A stretch of 63,360 nt of DNA from Streptococcaceae bacterium (GTDB lineage: Bacteria; Bacillota; Bacilli; Lactobacillales; Streptococcaceae): assembly GCA_031254115.1 (NCBI GenBank), contig JAIRUZ010000016.1, positions 1 through 63,360 on the forward strand, given 5' to 3'. Positions 26,159 through 35,138 of the stretch are shown one piece after another. The stretch's first letter is position 1. Every line of letters starts with the position of its first letter. Under the pieces are notes generated by a model. It did no database searches, was not told the origin of the DNA, and saw only the letters and a program-made list of their open reading frames with translations. The translations under genes and the position numbers were made by a program.

Positions 26159-26733
26159 TGGTGCAAATGTTTGAATTTAAGCAGACTCCCATTGACGGGT
26201 TGCTGGAAATCTCCCCTTTTAATGCAGATGATATTCGTGGAAGCTTTACGAAAGATTACTCCAAAGAGGTTTTTGAACAGAATGGTATTATGCACGATTT
26301 GGCCGAAGTTTTTTATACAACATCGCATAAGGGGGTTATTCGCGCTCTTCATTTTCAGCGTGAGAAGCAACAGCCTAAACTTGTTCGCTGTATTTTTGGA
26401 CATGTTTGGGATGTTGTAGTGGATTTGCGAAAAGACAGTCCAACATTCAAAAAATGGCTTTCATTTGAACTGATTGGTGATAGAAAAAAAGAAATTCTTG
26501 TCCCAGCAGGATGTGCACATGGCTATCTTGTATTGGAGCCATCTGTGGTTTCCTATAAATGTGCTGAAAAGTTCTATGGAGAATTTGATGATGGGATTAT
26601 GTGGAATGATCCTGAAATTGGAATTGAGTGGCCTTTGAATAAAATCGGTGGGATTGAAAAGCTGATTATCGCAGAAAAGGATGAAAATTTGCAAACTCTA
26701 AAAAGTTTTGTTAGCAACTACGGAGGCTTTTGA
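26158..26733 (+). CDS. rfbC: RmlC/RfbC-type sugar 3,5-epimerase
   Basis: Cupin epimerase acting on nucleotide-linked 4-keto-6-deoxy sugars. It shows the family blocks DIRGSFTKDY, GVIRALHFQ (catalytic His region), WDVVVDLRKDSPTF and VPAGCAHGYLVL. Usual substrates are dTDP-linked, but no rmlA, rmlB or rmlD is present here while CDP-sugar genes are, so a CDP-linked substrate is inferred. GTG 26158 is chosen as start: it overlaps the upstream stop and sits 7 bases after AAGGAGGAGG. Confidence 0.82.
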   Translation: MVQMFEFKQTPIDGLLEISPFNADDIRGSFTKDYSKEVFEQNGIMHDLAEVFYTTSHKGVIRALHFQREKQQPKLVRCIFGHVWDVVVDLRKDSPTFKKWLSFELIGDRKKEILVPAGCAHGYLVLEPSVVSYKCAEKFYGEFDDGIMWNDPEIGIEWPLNKIGGIEKLIIAEKDENLQTLKSFVSNYGGF

Positions 26734-27896
26734 TGGATGCTCTTGTGGTTGGGTGTGGACTTTCTGGCTCAGTAATTGCTAGGTATTTGGCAGAAGAACT
26801 GGGTAAAAAGGTTGTTATTTGGGAAAAACGAGATCATATTGCGGGAAATATGTATGATTTCAAAGACAAGCATGGTATTCTTGTACACAAATATGGACCA
26901 CATACCTTTCATACAAAAAAGAAAGAACTTTATGATTATATGTGCCGCTTCACGGAATGGCAAAATTATAAGCTGACTTGTGGTGCAATGATCAATGGGA
27001 AGTACACGCCTACTCCATTTAATTTTCAGACAATTGATGATTTTTATTCTCAAGAAGAAGCAGAAGATCTAAAAACTAGATTAAAATTAGAATTCAGTAA
27101 CAGGAAGACTATTACAGTTTTAGAAGCATTAGATGCCAAAGATCCAATGATTAAACAGTATGCACAATTTCTCTTTGATAATGATTATAGTCTATATACA
27201 GCTAAACAATGGGGCGTTTCACCAGAAGAAATTGACCCGAGTGTTCTTAAAAGAGTTCCATTGCGCCTTTCTTATGAGAATAGATATTTTGATGATGAAT
27301 ATCAAGTCATGCCAAAGAAGAGCTATGTACATTTCTTTAAAAACTTGTCAAATCATCCAAATATTGAAGTTCAGTTTGGGGTAGATGCACTTGAACATAT
27401 AAAAATAAAAGATAACACGCTTTATTTAGATGGGGAAGAAATGAGTATCCCAGTTATTTATACGGGAGCCATTGATGAATTATTTGAGCTGGAATTTGGT
27501 AGTCTCCCCTATCGTTCCCTAAAATTTGAATGGAAACATGAACTCATAGAGAGTAAGCAGGAAGCTCCAGTTGTAGCCTATCCTCAAGAAAAAGACTTTA
27601 CAAGAATTACAGAATACAAAAAGCTTCCTGTCCAGGAAGTAAAGGGAACAAGCTATGCGGTTGAATATCCTTTAAAATATGAAATAGGCAATAAAAGTGA
27701 ACCTTATTATCCTGTTCTTACACAAAATAGTCAACTTATATACAGAAAATACCTAGAAAAATCAAAGAAAATCTCTAATTTGTACCTATGTGGTCGCTTA
27801 GCAGATTTCAAATATTATAATATGGATCAAGTTTTGGAAAGAGCACTGTATATTTGCAAAACTATTAGCGCTTTTTTATATCTTGAACCAAAATAA
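26733..27896 (+). CDS. glf: UDP-galactopyranose mutase
   Basis: FAD enzyme interconverting UDP-galactopyranose and UDP-galactofuranose. It has the N-terminal dinucleotide loop GCGLSGSVIA, HKYGPHTFHT, the GKYTPTPFNF substrate loop, and the C-terminal CGRLADFKYYNMDQ. The length of 387 is typical. ATG 26733 is preferred to TTG 26730 because CGGAGG spaces 6 bases to it. Its presence predicts galactofuranose in the surface polymer, consistent with the GlfT2-like transferase at 33285. Confidence 0.93.
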   Translation: MDALVVGCGLSGSVIARYLAEELGKKVVIWEKRDHIAGNMYDFKDKHGILVHKYGPHTFHTKKKELYDYMCRFTEWQNYKLTCGAMINGKYTPTPFNFQTIDDFYSQEEAEDLKTRLKLEFSNRKTITVLEALDAKDPMIKQYAQFLFDNDYSLYTAKQWGVSPEEIDPSVLKRVPLRLSYENRYFDDEYQVMPKKSYVHFFKNLSNHPNIEVQFGVDALEHIKIKDNTLYLDGEEMSIPVIYTGAIDELFELEFGSLPYRSLKFEWKHELIESKQEAPVVAYPQEKDFTRITEYKKLPVQEVKGTSYAVEYPLKYEIGNKSEPYYPVLTQNSQLIYRKYLEKSKKISNLYLCGRLADFKYYNMDQVLERALYICKTISAFLYLEPK

Positions 27897-27933
27897 AATA
27901 AAGACATTTATTATTCGATATGGAGTGAAAATT

Positions 27934-29856
27934 ATGGCAGATAAAGTTAAAATTTTGGTAGGATATCACAAGATTGCACCGTTATTAAAGAGCGAAATTT
28001 TTGAACCTATCCACCTTGGAGCAAATGGGACAAAGTTAACAAAAGACTTTTTGACAAAGGATTCTGAAAAAGAAAAGCTATTCTTTCGTAATATGCTTAG
28101 TGATGATATAGGAGATAATATTTCTGAGCGGAATAGTGAATATAATGAATTAACTGCGTTGTATTTTGCCTGGAAAAATTATGAATTATTAGAAACCCCA
28201 GCATATATAGGCTATATGCATTATCGCAGGCATTTTATTTTCAATGAAAATGTTTATCATGACCATAAAAAAAATAAAAACGAAAAAGCATATTCAAAAA
28301 TTGATGTGAAATTTGTTTCAAATAATTATCAAAGAAAATATGGCCTTGATGACACAACTGTGTTATCAAGTCTTGAAAACTTTGATATTATACTGCCTGA
28401 ACTCTGTAATTTTTCATATACAAATCATCCAACTGTACTTGAAGATTTTTCTAATATTCCTGGTTTATTTAAAGAAGATCTTTTAGTCTTAAAAGAGGTG
28501 CTTTCTGAAGAGCATCCTGAGTATCTGGCTATTTTGAATAAAATTCTCAAAGGAAAACAAAAAAGGTGTTATCAAATGTTCATCCTTAAAAAAGATATTT
28601 TCTTCGATTATTGTGAATTTCTTTTTCCGATTTTAGATAAAATAGATCGCAAACTTGATACTTCAAATTATTCAATAAACGGAAAACGAACATTAGGCTA
28701 CTTAGCAGAATTGCTATATGATATTTATTTTAGGGAAATTAACTTACATAAAAACTATAGAGTAAAAGAATTGGGAACAACGTTTATTTTATCCGATGCT
28801 TCTCTTGAAGAACCGCGCCCATTTTTTCATGAAGAGCAAATAACTGTGGCCTCAAATTTTAGTGATTCGTATGCTCCCATATATTCCGTATTTCTTCAAA
28901 CTGCCTTACATAATATTTCAGATGAGAAGAATTATGAGTTTATCATTTTTTCTAGTAATCTATCAGATAATAATAGGAAAAAAATACTCGCAATTGCTAG
29001 CAATCGGAATAATGTTAACTTAACGTTTATTAATCCAGGTCCTTTCTTGGATATTGATGAAATGGAGAGTACAGATAGCATATATACTAAGGAAGTATAT
29101 TTTAGGCCTCTTATTCCTCATATTTTAAAGAATTTTCAAAAAATAATAATCATTGATGTTGATTTATTGGTCATGAAAGATCTTGCCGAATTATACGAAA
29201 TAAACCTTCAGGATAAAATTATCGCTGCTGTGAAAGATTGTGTATTTATGGGCTTCTTAAATGGCTCACCGGGTCTTCCTAATGTTCTAGAATATGCAAC
29301 AGACTATATGAAGCTCGAAAATCCATATGATTATGTAAATACAGGAGTAATGGTAGTTGATATTGATAAATATATCAACTTGTTCTCTTATAAAAGTATA
29401 GTGGAACATATAAAGACTCATGAATATTTGATTTATGATCAAGATATGTTCAATGCTATTTTAAATGGAAAAATATTCTTTTTAGATCCTACATGGAATG
29501 TGTATACCTACACAAATGAAGGGGTAAGGAACGCAATCGTGAACTCTCGTGTCGAAGATTATAAAGCGTATGAAGATTCAAGAAAAAATCCTCGAATTAT
29601 TCACTATGCGGCTCATCCAAAACCTTGGGAAATACCTGTTGGAGATTTTTCTACAGAGTTTTGGGAATGTGCTAGGGAATCGGGCTATTATGAAGAACTT
29701 TTGTCGTGGGTTTCTATGGGAATTGCCCGAAGTAATCTTTCGGCAAAAGAAAAAATTGCAGTTTCAGGTAAAAACTTAGAATTATTAAATAAACTTGCTC
29801 CAATGGGAACGAGACGGCGTAAAACATTACGGTTCCTAAATGGCAATCCCACTTAA
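27934..29856 (+). CDS. Two-domain glycosyltransferase: DUF4422 fused to GT8
   Basis: The first 290 residues match the DUF4422 layout of capsular transferases (LVGYHK, NSEYNELTALYFAWKN, YIGYMHYRRHF, QMFILKKDIFFDYCEFLFPIL-like). From about residue 305 a complete GT8 domain follows, with DVD at 408-410, NTGVMVVDI, YDQDMFNAIL and PRIIHYA. The two activities probably add two sugars in turn. An upstream ATG at 27883 overlaps glf; ATG 27934 behind ATGGAGTG is preferred. The last 40 residues are basic. Confidence 0.82.
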   Translation: MADKVKILVGYHKIAPLLKSEIFEPIHLGANGTKLTKDFLTKDSEKEKLFFRNMLSDDIGDNISERNSEYNELTALYFAWKNYELLETPAYIGYMHYRRHFIFNENVYHDHKKNKNEKAYSKIDVKFVSNNYQRKYGLDDTTVLSSLENFDIILPELCNFSYTNHPTVLEDFSNIPGLFKEDLLVLKEVLSEEHPEYLAILNKILKGKQKRCYQMFILKKDIFFDYCEFLFPILDKIDRKLDTSNYSINGKRTLGYLAELLYDIYFREINLHKNYRVKELGTTFILSDASLEEPRPFFHEEQITVASNFSDSYAPIYSVFLQTALHNISDEKNYEFIIFSSNLSDNNRKKILAIASNRNNVNLTFINPGPFLDIDEMESTDSIYTKEVYFRPLIPHILKNFQKIIIIDVDLLVMKDLAELYEINLQDKIIAAVKDCVFMGFLNGSPGLPNVLEYATDYMKLENPYDYVNTGVMVVDIDKYINLFSYKSIVEHIKTHEYLIYDQDMFNAILNGKIFFLDPTWNVYTYTNEGVRNAIVNSRVEDYKAYEDSRKNPRIIHYAAHPKPWEIPVGDFSTEFWECARESGYYEELLSWVSMGIARSNLSAKEKIAVSGKNLELLNKLAPMGTRRRKTLRFLNGNPT

Positions 29857-29901
29857 AAAATAATCGGTATTTGAAAATTAGGAAGCATAGAAGCGCATTG
29901 A

Positions 29902-30084
29902 AGCTTGACCATTAATAACTCCCAAAGGCGCGTAATAGACCTCTATAAAGGATTTTGTTCAGGGCTAATCAAAAAAGAACGTTTGAGAATCACTGTCGAA
30001 CCATATGTTTGTATTTCATTAGATTCTCCGCATAATCAGAAAAATATGATATACTTATACGGATATCTTAACGATACATTCTAA
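29902..30084 (+). pseudogene. Possible remnant of a degraded gene
   Basis: A 60-codon open stretch in the 235-base gap lacks a start codon and ends at TAA 30082. Its translation (for example VIDLYKGFCSGLIKKERL) looks protein-like, but I cannot assign a family and a chance open frame is quite possible in A+T-rich DNA. The promoter of the next gene lies within its end. Confidence 0.2.
30047..30055 (+). promoter_or_regulatory. Extended -10 promoter before 30092
   Basis: TGA-TATACT, leaving a leader of about 30 bases without a strong ribosome-binding site. Confidence 0.5.
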
Positions 30085-30091
30085 AAAATAA

Positions 30092-31657
30092 ATGACTAAA
30101 CAAAAAATTGCAATTATTATTGGGGCGGGGCCTGCTGGTCTGACGGCCGCCTACGAATTAGCCAAGAGGACGGATATTAAGCCGATTGTTTTTGAATCCA
30201 CGGATGCAATTGGCGGGATTTCTCAGACGGTAAATTACAAGGGCAATCGTATTGATATCGGAGGACATCGTTTTTTCAGTAAATCGGATGAGATTATGGA
30301 GTGGTGGAATAAGATTCTTCCTGTGGAGAAAACCCCAGAGTCAGAAACTTTTTTGGCAAAGTATCCAAATTCGATAGAAGTGAAAGATGTAGATCCAGAA
30401 AAAACAGATAATGTTATGCTTGTGAGAAACCGCCTATCGCGTATTTATTATGGGCGGAAATTTTATGATTATCCTGTCTCTCTTTCGTGGCGCACAATCC
30501 GTAATCTTGGTTTTTGGAAAATGGTTAAGATTGGTTCTTCTTATATGAGGGCGCGGTTTCGTAAGGTAGATGAAGCGAATCTTGAAGGTTTTTATGTTAA
30601 TCGCTTTGGAAGAGAGCTTTATAATACATTTTTTAGAGATTATACGACAAAACTATGGGGAGTAACACCAGAGGAAATCGATTCTAGCTGGGGCGCTCAA
30701 CGGATAAAAAATCTATCTGTTGCTAGCGTTTTGCTCAACGCGATTAAACCTAAAGGGAAAGTTAATCTCCTAGATAAAAGTGTTGAGACAAGTTTAATTG
30801 AGGCTTTTTTATATCCCAAGTTGGGGCCAGGTTATTTATGGGAAACGGTAGCCAAAAAGGTGCAAGAAATGGGCGGCGAAATCCATATGAATTCTAAGGT
30901 TCAAAAGCTTCACATTTCAGGAGACCGAGTGATCGCCGTTGATGTTATGCATCCGAAGACGGAGGAGGCAGAGCATATTAAAGCGGATTATTTCTTTTCA
31001 ACGATGCCGATCAATCAATTGACGAAATCATTCGTGGGAGTGAGCGTTCCTGCTGATGTAGAGCGGACTGCAGCGGGCTTGCCTTATCGAGATTTTATTA
31101 CAGTTGGTATATTGGCTAAAGATTTATTAATAAAAAATACAACGAGCCAAGCAACAAAAAATGGAGTTATTCCAGATAATTGGATTTATATTCAAGAACC
31201 CGATGTTTCTGTATGTCGTCTTCAGATTTTTAATAATTGGTCACCTTATATGGTTTCTAATCCAGAGAATACGTGGGTAGGAATGGAATATGTGGTTAGT
31301 GAAAAAGATGAGATATGGGGGTTTTCTGACGAAGAGATGACAAAATTTGCAATTGGTGAATTGTCCCAAATAGATATTATTGATCCACTTCAGGTAATCG
31401 ATACAACCGTTATTCATATCAAGAAGGCTTATCCAGCTTATTTTGGAACCTACAATGAGTTTAGCAAAGTCAAGGGATTTGTGAATCGTTTTGAGAATCT
31501 CTATTTAATTGGGCGTAATGGACAGCATCGTTATAACAATCAAGATCATAGTATGTTGACAGCGATTGAAGCTGTAAATAATATCATAACTGGACGCGAA
31601 GATAAAGAAAACATCTGGAGTGTCAATGTTGAAAAGGGTTATCATGAAACTATCTAA
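30092..31657 (+). CDS. FAD-dependent oxidoreductase related to UDP-galactopyranose mutase
   Basis: The protein starts with a textbook FAD/NAD loop [15 protein letters not shown] (residues 8-22), then [21 protein letters not shown]. Near the C-terminus, [18 protein letters not shown] is a second FAD contact found in this amine-oxidase/mutase-like group. At 521 residues it is longer than true mutases (about 380). Such genes are common in polysaccharide clusters, where a sugar or polyprenyl-linked substrate is suspected. The exact reaction is unknown. The 3' end overlaps the next gene by 14 bases. Confidence 0.75.
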   Translation: MTKQKIAIIIGAGPAGLTAAYELAKRTDIKPIVFESTDAIGGISQTVNYKGNRIDIGGHRFFSKSDEIMEWWNKILPVEKTPESETFLAKYPNSIEVKDVDPEKTDNVMLVRNRLSRIYYGRKFYDYPVSLSWRTIRNLGFWKMVKIGSSYMRARFRKVDEANLEGFYVNRFGRELYNTFFRDYTTKLWGVTPEEIDSSWGAQRIKNLSVASVLLNAIKPKGKVNLLDKSVETSLIEAFLYPKLGPGYLWETVAKKVQEMGGEIHMNSKVQKLHISGDRVIAVDVMHPKTEEAEHIKADYFFSTMPINQLTKSFVGVSVPADVERTAAGLPYRDFITVGILAKDLLIKNTTSQATKNGVIPDNWIYIQEPDVSVCRLQIFNNWSPYMVSNPENTWVGMEYVVSEKDEIWGFSDEEMTKFAIGELSQIDIIDPLQVIDTTVIHIKKAYPAYFGTYNEFSKVKGFVNRFENLYLIGRNGQHRYNNQDHSMLTAIEAVNNIITGREDKENIWSVNVEKGYHETI

Positions 31658-32648
31658 GAATGATGATTTGGTAAGTGTGATTGTTCCTGTTTTCAATGTT
31701 TCGATTTACCTTGAAGAGGGCCTCACATCGCTTGTAAATCAGACTTATCAGAATTTAGAAATCATTTTAGTAAACGATGGTTCGACAGATAATTCGCATG
31801 AGATTGCGACAAAATTTGCAGCAAAAGATTCACGGATTAAGATATTTGATAAAGAAAATGGAGGCAGTGCTTCTGCCCGAAATTATGGACTGGAACGTGC
31901 GAATGGGGAATATCTCATGTTCATGGATCCAGATGATGTTTTGAGTATAACGCTTATTGAGAATCTGCATGCCTCAATAAAAGGGGAAACGCAGATATAC
32001 GCGATGTGCAAGTTTTCAGAGAAATCATCTGATTTGTCGCATGAGCTCACTCATAAGCTGGAAAAAGTGACTGGAGATTATCTACATCGTATTAAAGGAG
32101 CGACACGTCCCAATTTTGATATTTTCTATCCATGGGGAAAATTATTTAGTCGCGATATTTTCTTTAATGATGAGTGGCAGATTCGTTTTCCATTGATTGA
32201 TTTACACGACGATCAGGTTGTTGCCCTTCAAACGATTCATCGGGCAAAGCAAGTTGTGCTGGTTGATACAGTTGGTTATTATTATCGTGTGAATAATGAG
32301 AGTTTAACGAAGCAAAAAATAACACCTCGGGATGAGTCATTATTTCTTTATAACGAGTATGAGCTCTTGTTTATTAGGGATAATGAGCCACAGGCTTTTG
32401 ATTGGGTAGTTCGCCTAATTTTGAGTGAGGGAGATTATGTTGCAATGAAGTGTGTCCTTGACGGCTCAGAACTTGCAGCCGATATGTTTGGTAAGGTGTT
32501 TGAGAGTAATCGATTTTATGCGAAGACTTTTCATGTGAGGGAAAACTTTTATCGGAGTAAAACTTTATATCGTTTTGCTTTGAGACTAATAGGACGTGCG
32601 TATGGACATACAACGTTTAGAAAATTTTTGAGATTGTTTAAAACGTGA
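31644..32648 (+). CDS. Family 2 glycosyltransferase
   Basis: GT-A inverting transferase. [16 protein letters not shown] starts the fold, NDGSTDNS and [13 protein letters not shown] follow, and MDPDD (residues 94-98) binds the metal and sugar nucleotide. ATG 31644 (334 residues) follows GAAAAGGG and lies inside the end of the previous gene. The C-terminal third is less conserved. Donor and acceptor are unknown; rhamnosyl or glucosyl transfer into the surface polymer is plausible. Confidence 0.88.
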   Translation: MKLSKNDDLVSVIVPVFNVSIYLEEGLTSLVNQTYQNLEIILVNDGSTDNSHEIATKFAAKDSRIKIFDKENGGSASARNYGLERANGEYLMFMDPDDVLSITLIENLHASIKGETQIYAMCKFSEKSSDLSHELTHKLEKVTGDYLHRIKGATRPNFDIFYPWGKLFSRDIFFNDEWQIRFPLIDLHDDQVVALQTIHRAKQVVLVDTVGYYYRVNNESLTKQKITPRDESLFLYNEYELLFIRDNEPQAFDWVVRLILSEGDYVAMKCVLDGSELAADMFGKVFESNRFYAKTFHVRENFYRSKTLYRFALRLIGRAYGHTTFRKFLRLFKT

Positions 32649-32657
32649 GGAAGAATA

Positions 32658-33284
32658 GTGGGAATCAAAAACGGCACTCCTGAAGCACGCGTTCTGAGGA
32701 ATCAAAAGCTTTATGAAACTCTTAGCTTTTTAGAGTTTATGAAAAAATGGAAAATGGAGCGCCAATCCTCGGGTGGTTTTTTGGATAAATTAATCACTTC
32801 AACGTACCGAATTGGAAGTTACAGAGTATATGGAAAGTGTCCATGGTATGCGCAAATTTTACTTTGGTTCCCAGAGTATTTAGGAAAATTTGTGAGTCAA
32901 ACATTTTTGAACTGCTATATTTGGAAAGAGGCAACAATTGATTGGGGTTTCAAAATTTATCATGGTTCCGGAATTACAATCAATGAATGGGCAATTGTAG
33001 GGAAAAATTGTTTGTTTATGAATCAAACGACAATTGGTGCAACGGGTGATTTTCAGATTCCAACGCTTGGTGATGCTGTTTTTTTGGGTGTTGGTGCGCG
33101 CGTTCTTGGAGATATTAACGTGGGGAACCGGGTGGAAATTGGCGCAAATGCTGTGGTGACAAAAGATATACCTGATGATGTGCATGTTGTGGGTGCCAAC
33201 CGCATTATAGGAGTCAAAGAACCAGCACTCAGTTATAAACAAATAAGGCAGCATTATCATGGAAAGCTGAGAAAGAGAAATTAA
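32658..33284 (+). CDS. Hexapeptide-repeat O-acetyltransferase (serine acetyltransferase-like)
   Basis: The C-terminal 110 residues are a left-handed beta-helix made of hexapeptide repeats (IDWGFKIYHGSGITINEWAIVG, VFLGVGARVLGDINVG, VEIGANAVVTKDIP), as in CysE-like and capsule acetyltransferases. The N-terminal 95 residues are partly hydrophobic. Between glycosyltransferase genes, sugar O-acetylation is more likely than cysteine synthesis. It starts with GTG 32658 behind GAGGAAGAA. Confidence 0.78.
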   Translation: MGIKNGTPEARVLRNQKLYETLSFLEFMKKWKMERQSSGGFLDKLITSTYRIGSYRVYGKCPWYAQILLWFPEYLGKFVSQTFLNCYIWKEATIDWGFKIYHGSGITINEWAIVGKNCLFMNQTTIGATGDFQIPTLGDAVFLGVGARVLGDINVGNRVEIGANAVVTKDIPDDVHVVGANRIIGVKEPALSYKQIRQHYHGKLRKRN

Positions 33285-35051
33285 GTGGAAGTCATTCAGA
33301 ATTTTATTTTTCCAAGTGAGAAGACATTGGCATCTAAGGAGATGTTTTTTCGTTTTGAGGAAGGAATAAAGGAGCAGAACAATGAGCTTTTACTAAGCCA
33401 AGATGCGCAGGTTAAATTTGATACTTACTATAATGCTTTATCTGCTGCATTTTGGAAAAAGAAAGTTGGGATTTCATCTGTTGAATTATTAATTTCAGGT
33501 GCTGGCGTAATCAATGTTGAGCTCTGCATGCTTGATTCAAACGATTGTGAAACGGTGCTTGAAAAAAGAGAGTTGACATTGACTGAGGAGTGTCAAACGA
33601 TTTTTCGAGTCTCTTTTGAGGGCTTAGATAATGTCCTTCTCTACCCAAAAATCACCAGCTCGGCTGTTCACTCAACGATAACAGGGATGAGCTGGATAAC
33701 AAATCAATCAAAGAGAAGGAAGGTTAAACTTGGGATTTCGATTACGCACTTTGATCGTAAAGCCTATGTCATTCCAGCAATTAAACGAATTAAGGAAGCA
33801 CTTTTGGACAATCCTGAATGGCAAGAGAAGATTGATCTTGTGGTTGTTGATAATTCAAAAAATATTACGTCTGAGGAGTCGCTGGGGGTTAAAATTATTC
33901 CCAACGAGAACACGGGCGGCTCTGGCGGCTTTATGCGAGGCTTGCTTCATTATAAAAATGAGACTGATGTGACGCATGTGTTGTTTATGGACGATGATGC
34001 GAGTCTTGAGATTGAAAGTGTGAAGCGTACTTATCAAATTTTGAGTTTTGCTGAGAAAGGAAATACAAGCGTAGGAGCGTCCCTTTTTTACGAATCTGAG
34101 CCAGACAAACTCATTGAACGTGGTGCGTATTTTGATAAGAAATTCGTTTGGATGGCAAATTATCGAGATGTTTCGCCGATAAATGCCAAAGAAATCTTGT
34201 TTGAAGAGACAAAAGAAGAGAGAATTGATTATGCGGGGTGGTGGTTTTTTGCTTTTCCTATTGCTTTCGCACAAAAAATGACACTTCCGTTTTTTGTGCG
34301 CGGTGATGATGTTTCGTTTGGTTTTCTGAATGATTTCAATATTCTATTGACAAATGGTATTGCTTGTTATGCAGAGGATTTTGATACCAAGATGTCACCC
34401 ATGGTTTCATATGTCAATTCGCGCAATAAGATGATTGTTGATTTCTTGATGAACCGAAGTCTCTGGAGTGTTCTTCAATTTCATTTGGGCGTCAATCTTA
34501 GTATGCTACTAGCGATGCGGATGGGCTATGTAAATATTGGGCGCAAGGCCTTTCAAGACTTTCTGAATTTATCGGCTGAGTGGATGATTGAACATGCAAA
34601 TTTATCGGCTATGTTTTCACAGTTGAATGAGCTGGCTGTGATAAATTTGCCTCGTGAAACAGATTTATCGTCTTATAGTAAGCGCGAAGAGGCTGAAAAT
34701 AAATTTGAGATTTCTTTGGAAGAAACCCGAGCGGTGCTTATTAAATCTTATTTTAAGGCTCTCTTTTTAGCGAAGAAAAAAGCATTATTTGTTTCAGAGA
34801 ATCGTTACACAGTTGATACAGAAAGAATTGTCGGCTATCAGAATGTATTTTATGGAACGATTGCGGGGGAGAATGCCACGGGATATGTGGCAAAATTTAG
34901 CCGTCTGAGATTATTGAAATATTCATTTATTTTGATTGGCGATGCCGTTCGTCTTGTGTTTCGTTATAGAAAATTGCGTCAGTTCTTTGAGGCTCATATA
35001 AACGACTTGACAAGCGAAGCGGCGTGGCGCAAGATTTTGGGGTTGGATTGA
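33285..35051 (+). CDS. GlfT2-like galactofuranosyltransferase
   Basis: A 588-residue GT2 enzyme with an N-terminal beta-sandwich (about 1-135), then a GT-A core starting LGISITHFDRKAYVIPAI. The DDDA motif is at residues 236-239, and the NTGGSGGF and DYAGWWFFAFP blocks are hallmarks of the GlfT2 family that polymerises galactofuranose. The linked glf gene supplies the predicted donor, UDP-Galf. GTG 33285 starts directly after the previous TAA. It is the last gene of the polysaccharide run. Confidence 0.83.
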   Translation: MEVIQNFIFPSEKTLASKEMFFRFEEGIKEQNNELLLSQDAQVKFDTYYNALSAAFWKKKVGISSVELLISGAGVINVELCMLDSNDCETVLEKRELTLTEECQTIFRVSFEGLDNVLLYPKITSSAVHSTITGMSWITNQSKRRKVKLGISITHFDRKAYVIPAIKRIKEALLDNPEWQEKIDLVVVDNSKNITSEESLGVKIIPNENTGGSGGFMRGLLHYKNETDVTHVLFMDDDASLEIESVKRTYQILSFAEKGNTSVGASLFYESEPDKLIERGAYFDKKFVWMANYRDVSPINAKEILFEETKEERIDYAGWWFFAFPIAFAQKMTLPFFVRGDDVSFGFLNDFNILLTNGIACYAEDFDTKMSPMVSYVNSRNKMIVDFLMNRSLWSVLQFHLGVNLSMLLAMRMGYVNIGRKAFQDFLNLSAEWMIEHANLSAMFSQLNELAVINLPRETDLSSYSKREEAENKFEISLEETRAVLIKSYFKALFLAKKKALFVSENRYTVDTERIVGYQNVFYGTIAGENATGYVAKFSRLRLLKYSFILIGDAVRLVFRYRKLRQFFEAHINDLTSEAAWRKILGLD

Positions 35052-35099
35052 TTCGTGCGTTTTTAGCTTTTGCATATGTGGGGCAAGTTGTAAAAGCTG

Positions 35100-35108
35100 T
35101 GTTATAAT
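35100..35108 (+). promoter_or_regulatory. Extended -10 promoter of the 35139-37719 operon
   Basis: TGT-TATAAT, with a leader of about 23 bases holding GAGGAGAG. Confidence 0.6.
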
Positions 35109-35138
35109 AGAGTATCAAAAGTTAATGAGGAGAGTATC

